Positions 6,667 to 10,844 of a stretch of DNA of 10,844 nt are shown piece after piece (positions within the stretch are counted from its first letter, which is position 1; the number at the start of each line of letters is the position of its first letter). The notes beneath the pieces are model-generated. The model was not told the DNA's origin and searched no databases. It saw only the letters and a list, made by a program, of their open reading frames with translations. Both the position numbers and the translations under genes were made by a program. This DNA is from Candidatus Poribacteria bacterium (GTDB lineage: Bacteria > Poribacteria > WGA-4E > WGA-3G): positions 1-10,844 of the forward strand of contig RKRO01000386.1 of NCBI GenBank assembly GCA_007571355.1. The letters are read 5' to 3'.

Positions 6667-6738
6667 TCTAAAAATTTCCTTTCTTTGAAAAATGTGCTAT
6701 AAGCACGCGCCGAGTAAAAATGATCCAAGACAAATGAA

Positions 6739-6767
6739 ATTATCACACAATCCGTTGATTGTGTCAA
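6739..6767 (-). promoter_or_regulatory. Sigma70-type promoter of the VOC-queE-amidohydrolase operon
   Basis: On the minus strand a perfect TTGACA (6767-6762) and GATAAT (6744-6739, five of six consensus) are exactly 17 nt apart. An A-tract lies just upstream. Transcription would start near 6732, leaving a leader of about 65 nt before the VOC ATG. Confidence 0.75.
6745..6764. promoter_or_regulatory. 20-bp palindromic operator inside the promoter spacer
   Basis: ACACAATC-CGTT-GATTGTGT is a perfect 8+8 inverted repeat with a 4-nt centre. It fills the whole -35/-10 spacer and overlaps the end of the -35 box. This is the classic position for a dimeric repressor that blocks RNA polymerase. The regulator is unknown and not encoded in the window. 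It is unlikely to be a terminator, since the T run beyond it is 7 nt away and no gene is read towards it. Confidence 0.55.
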
Positions 6768-6880
6768 ATTGTTTTTTTTACTTTGGGTGCGGAAATCAGG
6801 ATTATAGTTCTTTCCTATAAGACAGTCAGAAAAATTGACTAAAATTGAACTTTTGCTTAATACGTCTAAACAAACAAGAC

Positions 6881-6910
6881 TGGCAATTAAAGGTTCAAAT
6901 CGTGTATAAT
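6881..6910 (+). promoter_or_regulatory. Probable promoter of the STAS gene
   Basis: A perfect TATAAT (6905-6910) lies ~58 bp before the ATG. The best -35 at 18 nt is TGGCAA (6881-6886), a poor match. An alternative is TTGACT (6835-6840) with TAATAC (6858-6863) at 17 nt, which has the better -35 but a worse -10. Confidence 0.4.
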
Positions 6911-6968
6911 AAAAACAGAAGTTAAATTGATTCTCTAACGTTTTTGGAAAGTAAATAAGGGGGAGAAT

Positions 6969-7310
6969 ATGTCAATACAAATTCGCCAGCAAGATGGTGT
7001 TAAAATTGTGGAACCGAGTGGAAGAATAGTGGGAACCGCAGCATCGGAACTCCGTGAAGTGCTAACAGCAGAGATAGAAGCATCCGATACCCCGCGGATT
7101 CTCATCAACTTTGAGAATGTCAACATGATGGACAGCTCGGGGCTCGGTTCTCTACTTGGGGCACGCGCGATTGCAAATAGAAAGGAAGGACGTATCGGGG
7201 TTATTAATGTCGGTAAACAGATCAGTAATCTGATTGTTGTTACTCGAATCGTCAATTACTTCGAGCACTTTGACAGCGAAGATACAGCAATTTCAGAATT
7301 ATCCGCATGA
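6969..7310 (+). CDS. Anti-sigma-factor antagonist (STAS domain, SpoIIAA/RsbV type)
   Basis: A 113-residue single STAS domain. Such proteins bind an anti-sigma-factor kinase and release a sigma factor; the kinase inactivates them by phosphorylating a conserved serine. Here the diagnostic NMMDSSGLGSLLGA (52-65) is intact, and Ser56, first after the aspartate, aligns with the phosphorylated Ser58 of B. subtilis SpoIIAA. The rest of the fold is complete: GVKIVEPSGRIVGTAA for the first strands, ILINFENV before the motif, IGVINVGKQISNL after it. The start is supported by the purine-rich AAGGGGGAG just upstream. No partner kinase, phosphatase or sigma factor is encoded in the window. The gene is monocistronic, closed by an intrinsic terminator. 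Its N-terminal half is clearly related to the start of the following gene. Confidence 0.93.
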   Translation: MSIQIRQQDGVKIVEPSGRIVGTAASELREVLTAEIEASDTPRILINFENVNMMDSSGLGSLLGARAIANRKEGRIGVINVGKQISNLIVVTRIVNYFEHFDSEDTAISELSA

Positions 7311-7333
7311 ATTCCACGGTTCGATGAAATATT

Positions 7334-7368
7334 AAGAGGGGATCGTTAAACCTGCCCCTCTTTTTTTT
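7334..7368 (+). terminator. Intrinsic terminator after the STAS gene
   Basis: AAGAGGGG (7334-7341) pairs perfectly with CCCCTCTT (7355-7362) across a 13-nt loop and runs straight into a T tract (7361-7368). Typical Rho-independent terminator, 23 bp after the STAS stop. It separates that gene from the lyase-like gene downstream. Confidence 0.9.
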
Positions 7369-7425
7369 ACTAACGCATCTGAAAGGTGACAACTCGAAAC
7401 CACAGAAAAACGAACTTTTTTAACT

Positions 7426-9588
7426 ATGTCAGACGAAAGTAATGAAATTAAGAGAAAAATCACGACTACGAAAATTCGCGAAGAAAACGGCATCGCGATT
7501 TTGGCATCCAATGGAAAAATCATCGGAACCGCAGCAACTGAACACATCCGCCTCCTTGCCCAGGAATTCGCATCGCGAAACCTGCCCGTCATCGAACAGT
7601 TTGAACCGATTGCCGATATGGAAGAACTCCTCACATTCACTGAAGCAAGTCCGACCCCTGGAGTCTTTACGTCACAGCACCCTGCATGGCGATTAGAATC
7701 CGTTGCGGCTCGGGTTATTGAAGCGATCGCCATCGCTGCGCACGAACCGCTTACCGAATTCGGGTATCATGAACTTGCACGTATCCTGTTAGAGCATACC
7801 GTTTACCTCTATACCTACCCCGACGGCGATCCGCGTCCAAGACTCGAAGCAGCGAGTGCATTGGCACTATCAGGTGCTATCTGTGCTTCGCTCCCACAGT
7901 CCGAACTCTGGCGGCTCGCTGGGTTCGGTAGAATCTCAGCAGTCTTTGCTGAGGTCGCGCCCGCACCAACAGATTCGCATCTCACTTTACCGGTTGATGC
8001 CGCTTTCTCACTTGCAAACGAACGGAATCTCCCGATCTTGGAAATTGCCGTTACAACTTATAACACCGTTCTCAAACGAAATTTCGAGCCACAAAATCAA
8101 TTCCAATTACCGCTGACCGATAGCGACTTCTTTGATATACTCAACTTAGATTTTATGGGAATGGAAGCCGTGAAAGCTGCTGTCTTTGCAGACAATATAC
8201 ATGCCGCGAAAGCTGCTTATACCGCCTTTCGGAGAGAATTTTTAGATTCACAGATTGAACATAAATCTATACCGCTATCAGAGAGAACGGATACATATAC
8301 CACTGCCAAAACTTACCTTGAATGCCTATTACGATTGTCTATCTATCCCACCCCAGCGATCACAGCAACGACAGAAATCGGTATTGCTGGATATTTGCTT
8401 CCTGAATTCCGTGGCAGCGAACAACTCCGCCACCTCGCACTGCGTCGTTATCAATGGATAGCGGATGCATTTTTCCATGCTGACGGTTTCCACAAAGCCA
8501 GAACACTTCGCGCGCACATCGAGGCAATCGCAGATTTCGCCAGATTCCTCCGTTTTCAACCGGATACACAAACGGAGGCCCTGCAAGTGTTCCTCGAAAG
8601 GTTAGTAGCAACGTGTATCCATTTAAGTCTACCTGATTATTCTTTTCCCCCACTGGGTCCGTTGCCTGCCCCGAACTTTGATGCTATTGAACTTTGTAAC
8701 ATCGTTAATAGCGACTTTAAGTGTCCAGATACGACATCGCACGCCCTTCCTGAGACGGGTTGCTACGTGATGAGAGATCATTGGGAAGAAGATGCACAAT
8801 ACCTATTTTTTGACGCGCGGCCATCCACAGAATTTAGCCCCGCTGGGACATCACATCTCATCCTACACGCGTATGGGCGGCAACGCACAACAGGTTTAGT
8901 CCGTGTGGTTGATACCGAACTATCAGCATCTAATGTGCTTCATCCACGATGGATAACAACCCCTGCCTTCGATTTCGTTGAACAATGGTATCAAGATTCC
9001 TCGGTACACTGCAAACGTACTATCTTTTACCTCAAAGGTAGATACTTTATCTTGCACGATCTCCTCCTCGGTGGAGAAGCCAGGACAATGGAACAGGTTT
9101 TCCATTTTAATAGCGGCGTTAACGCTGAGGCAAGACAAATATGGACACAGGACGTACACTGTCGTAATATCTTCATCGGTGCGACAGGAACGACAGACCT
9201 CTCGGTGGCATTAGATAAAGACACTGCCATCTATCGGTGTACCAGCGAACTACCCATTGTGCTGAATACCTTGCTATTTCCGATGCGCTCTGGTCTTATG
9301 GGGCATCCGATAATTTCTGCTATCAATGTTGAGACAGATGCCGATGTGCTCGCGACGGGTTTCTCCGTCGAATTATCTAACACTACAGACACGTTCTTTA
9401 TTTCGGATGACGGCTTAGCAGAGATGTCTGCCTCAGATATTACGTTTGTTGGGGAGTCCCTCTTTCTACGGAGAGATGCTTCTGGGTCGGCATCTCAATA
9501 CATTATGCTAAATGGACAGTTTTTGCAGGTGGGTGTGCAAGTCCTTGCGGATTTAGATGAGCCTTGTGAAAGTTATATGCTGATATAG
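7426..9588 (+). CDS. Heparinase II/III-like protein with an N-terminal STAS half-domain
   Basis: A 720-residue protein, apparently cytosolic since no signal peptide is visible. Residues 16-44 align without gaps to residues 4-32 of the STAS protein encoded just upstream (12 of 29 identical by my count, including GKIIGTAATE against GRIVGTAASE). With a one-residue gap the similarity seems to run to ~66. The phosphorylation motif DSSG is not preserved. Residues ~85-405 are helical and resemble the alpha/alpha-toroid of heparinase II/III-type lyases. Residues ~445-720 resemble their beta-sandwich: GCYVMRDHW (446-454), SSVHCKRTIFYLKGRYFILHDLL (525-547), EQVFHFNSG (556-564). The usual His/Asp-rich GHxHxD segment reads SPAGTSHLILHAYG (471-484), so catalysis is doubtful. 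No ribosome-binding site precedes the ATG; an internal ATG (codon 65) is the alternative start. Polysaccharide lyase or a non-catalytic binding relative. Confidence 0.75.
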   Translation: MSDESNEIKRKITTTKIREENGIAILASNGKIIGTAATEHIRLLAQEFASRNLPVIEQFEPIADMEELLTFTEASPTPGVFTSQHPAWRLESVAARVIEAIAIAAHEPLTEFGYHELARILLEHTVYLYTYPDGDPRPRLEAASALALSGAICASLPQSELWRLAGFGRISAVFAEVAPAPTDSHLTLPVDAAFSLANERNLPILEIAVTTYNTVLKRNFEPQNQFQLPLTDSDFFDILNLDFMGMEAVKAAVFADNIHAAKAAYTAFRREFLDSQIEHKSIPLSERTDTYTTAKTYLECLLRLSIYPTPAITATTEIGIAGYLLPEFRGSEQLRHLALRRYQWIADAFFHADGFHKARTLRAHIEAIADFARFLRFQPDTQTEALQVFLERLVATCIHLSLPDYSFPPLGPLPAPNFDAIELCNIVNSDFKCPDTTSHALPETGCYVMRDHWEEDAQYLFFDARPSTEFSPAGTSHLILHAYGRQRTTGLVRVVDTELSASNVLHPRWITTPAFDFVEQWYQDSSVHCKRTIFYLKGRYFILHDLLLGGEARTMEQVFHFNSGVNAEARQIWTQDVHCRNIFIGATGTTDLSVALDKDTAIYRCTSELPIVLNTLLFPMRSGLMGHPIISAINVETDADVLATGFSVELSNTTDTFFISDDGLAEMSASDITFVGESLFLRRDASGSASQYIMLNGQFLQVGVQVLADLDEPCESYMLI
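7465..7626 (+). repeat. Duplicated partial STAS-coding segment
   Basis: This segment encodes residues 14-67 of the lyase-like protein and corresponds to about codons 2-56 of the STAS gene (6969-7310). Amino-acid similarity is clear over ~30 residues and weaker after. A 12-base word, GGAACCGCAGCA, is identical at 7032-7043 and 7525-7536. Divergence elsewhere at DNA level indicates an old duplication or recruitment of a related STAS gene. Confidence 0.65.
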
Positions 9589-9616
9589 TGGAGACAATGG
9601 ATATATTCATCATCTG

Positions 9617-10795
9617 TTAGCGTGAAAGGAGGTGCGATTCTGTTAAATGTTCAGGTTGGATAGGGTATTCACGCGGGAGATAAATTTCAACAGGGATGTC
9701 GATTCCATGAAGGTATTTGCACATGATTGGAGCAACATCTTTCCAGTTTAAACCGCCTAATGCGCATCCGAGAGAGGCCATTGCAAGCGACTGGATGCCC
9801 TCTTTTTTTAAATTTTTCTGTAGCCATTTCAGCCCGTTTTCAATATCTTCTATGCGTGAATTCGATCGCCAATGACGTTTCGTTGCAAAAAGCAAAAACC
9901 ACTTCATTGGATTTTTCATGTTCACACGGTATGGCTTGATATCTGTCAATTCATCTGTAACTGATTCTTCACGTTTATAGATATAAGGGTGCTCAGGTGT
10001 GATTTTCTTGGCACGACATGCTTTTTCATATTCTACGTAGACATCAGGAAATTGCTCCCTTGCCCGTAGGGCCAACCCTTTACCCATAACCCCTTGAAGA
10101 TTGACTGTAACTGTCAATGTCTGCAATTCAGAGAAAAATATATCCCCCCCATCGACTATCGAAATATTCTGACCGATCGCAAGCCTACGCTTAGGCTGGA
10201 AAAACATACCAGGTTGACAAATAACAGAAAGTTGCGGATTATTAACTATTCCCGATATCCAATTCTTTGTTTCATCCTTAGCAACGATAACCGAGCGAAT
10301 ATATTCAGGTTTTACATAATCTGGAATCAAACATTCCGCCATGATTCTACGCTTTGATCCGTCACATTTCTTCCACCATTCGTTCTGAATTACTTTCCAT
10401 TGTTGCTGCAGTTTTGTCAGGCCTTGAGTGCCAGGATAGAATTGTGTTAATTTATCCACAACACTGCCATCCGCGATAATAAAACCTGATTCGTTCAATA
10501 CTAAGTTGTCAATCTCAAGAACAGCAAGTTTGTTTTCTCCTGTTTCAAATATTGCTCGATACATCATTGGATTACGTGGTTGGAAGAACAAGTTTGCATA
10601 ATTCAAAAGACTTTTTCTACTGTTCAGGAGTTTAACCTTGCTTCTCTTATTGATGTTATTTTTGGCATCTGTTTTCCCTTTGAACATTGGAACGAATTGA
10701 GTGCCTTCCGTGTCAATTCGTTTGCGGGAAAAAATGCCTCGCGCCAAAATAGATGGTAAATTGTCTATGTGTGTAATGTAGTAGAGACTTTTCAT
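9617..10795 (-). CDS. DarT-DarG fusion: DNA ADP-ribosyltransferase plus macro-domain glycohydrolase
   Basis: A 392-residue protein joining a toxin and its antidote. DarT (DUF4433) transfers ADP-ribose from NAD+ to thymidine in single-stranded DNA; DarG's macro domain removes it. Residues 1-200 match DarT: YYITHIDNLPSILARGIFS (5-23, H9 for NAD+), FFQPRNPMMYR (70-80), MAECLIP (152-158) with E154 in the catalytic glutamate position, and CQPGMFF (193-199) resembling DarT's end. After about ten residues a macro domain begins: GDIFFSE (217-223), VNLQGVMGKGLAL (231-243, K239 as the catalytic lysine), FATKRHWR (303-310), ASLGCALGGLNW (340-351). The chain ends right after it, without the C-terminal domain by which free DarG binds DarT. 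The start lacks a good ribosome-binding site. The gene is AT-rich compared with its neighbours and convergent with the lyase-like gene, suggesting a mobile defence module. Domain calls are firm; activity is inferred. Confidence 0.88.
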   Translation of the reverse strand: MKSLYYITHIDNLPSILARGIFSRKRIDTEGTQFVPMFKGKTDAKNNINKRSKVKLLNSRKSLLNYANLFFQPRNPMMYRAIFETGENKLAVLEIDNLVLNESGFIIADGSVVDKLTQFYPGTQGLTKLQQQWKVIQNEWWKKCDGSKRRIMAECLIPDYVKPEYIRSVIVAKDETKNWISGIVNNPQLSVICQPGMFFQPKRRLAIGQNISIVDGGDIFFSELQTLTVTVNLQGVMGKGLALRAREQFPDVYVEYEKACRAKKITPEHPYIYKREESVTDELTDIKPYRVNMKNPMKWFLLFATKRHWRSNSRIEDIENGLKWLQKNLKKEGIQSLAMASLGCALGGLNWKDVAPIMCKYLHGIDIPVEIYLPREYPIQPEHLTESHLLSR

Positions 10796-10844
10796 TTTTA
10801 TTATTTTCTCTTTTGGGTGACAGATATGCTTTCTTGAGTTACCA

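Larger units (their letters stand above)
6667..6968. other. Divergent intergenic region between the VOC operon and the STAS gene
   Basis: No gene fits here. The left part holds the VOC-operon promoter, its palindrome, and in its leader a small hairpin GTGCT-ATA-AGCAC (6694-6706). The right part is AT-rich and holds the probable STAS promoter. An 8-base T run (6772-6779) lies immediately upstream of the VOC -35 box; on the minus strand it is an A-tract, which could act as an UP element. Confidence 0.6.

Noticed and set aside
6745..6779. Hairpin followed by a T run, as a plus-strand terminator
   Set aside because: Seven bases separate stem and T run, and no gene is transcribed rightward into it. 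The same bases make a near-consensus leftward promoter with an operator.
1..10844. CRISPR arrays, tRNA or rRNA genes, insertion sequences
   Set aside because: No regularly spaced repeats, tRNA-like cloverleaf, rRNA sequence, transposase or terminal inverted repeats were seen on either strand.

Overview
The window comes from a bacterial chromosome of medium GC. It carries translation-factor genes, an unrelated metabolic operon, an anti-sigma-factor antagonist, a polysaccharide-lyase-like protein and a DNA ADP-ribosylation toxin/antitoxin module. The mix of housekeeping genes with a heparinase II/III-like protein, a stand-alone STAS protein and many small lineage-specific proteins recalls uncultured groups such as Candidatus Poribacteria. 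No marker here proves that, so the taxonomic guess is weak.

Left part (1-2760, minus strand): rpsB (ribosomal protein S2), then tsf (EF-Ts), then frr (ribosome recycling factor, running off the left edge). rpsB is driven by two tandem sigma70-type promoters (2648-2713) and has a ~175-nt leader with a strong 5' hairpin and a possible pseudoknot. The pyrH gene that usually sits between tsf and frr is absent; a ~296-bp stretch with no convincing gene takes its place.

Middle (2797-6770): an aminoglycoside-phosphotransferase-fold kinase is read rightward, divergently from rpsB. Facing it on the minus strand is a probable four-gene operon: VOC/glyoxalase-like protein, QueE (7-carboxy-7-deazaguanine synthase), an amidohydrolase/deacetylase-type metallohydrolase and a small membrane-anchored protein. 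It starts at a near-consensus promoter whose -35/-10 spacer is filled by a 20-bp palindrome, a probable repressor operator.

Right part (6900-10844): an intact STAS anti-sigma-factor antagonist ends at a clear intrinsic terminator. It is followed by a 720-residue heparinase II/III-like protein whose first ~60 residues align with the STAS protein just upstream, so a STAS half-domain is fused to a lyase-like protein. Convergent to it lies a 392-residue protein joining a DarT-type DNA ADP-ribosyltransferase to a DarG-type macro domain in one chain. This gene is visibly more AT-rich than its neighbours (35% GC in two 60-base lines counted, against 45% in one line of the lyase gene), which suggests horizontal acquisition.

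Most notable: the single-chain DarT-DarG fusion lacking DarG's usual C-terminal DarT-binding domain, the STAS/heparinase fusion, and the palindromic operator of the VOC-queE operon.
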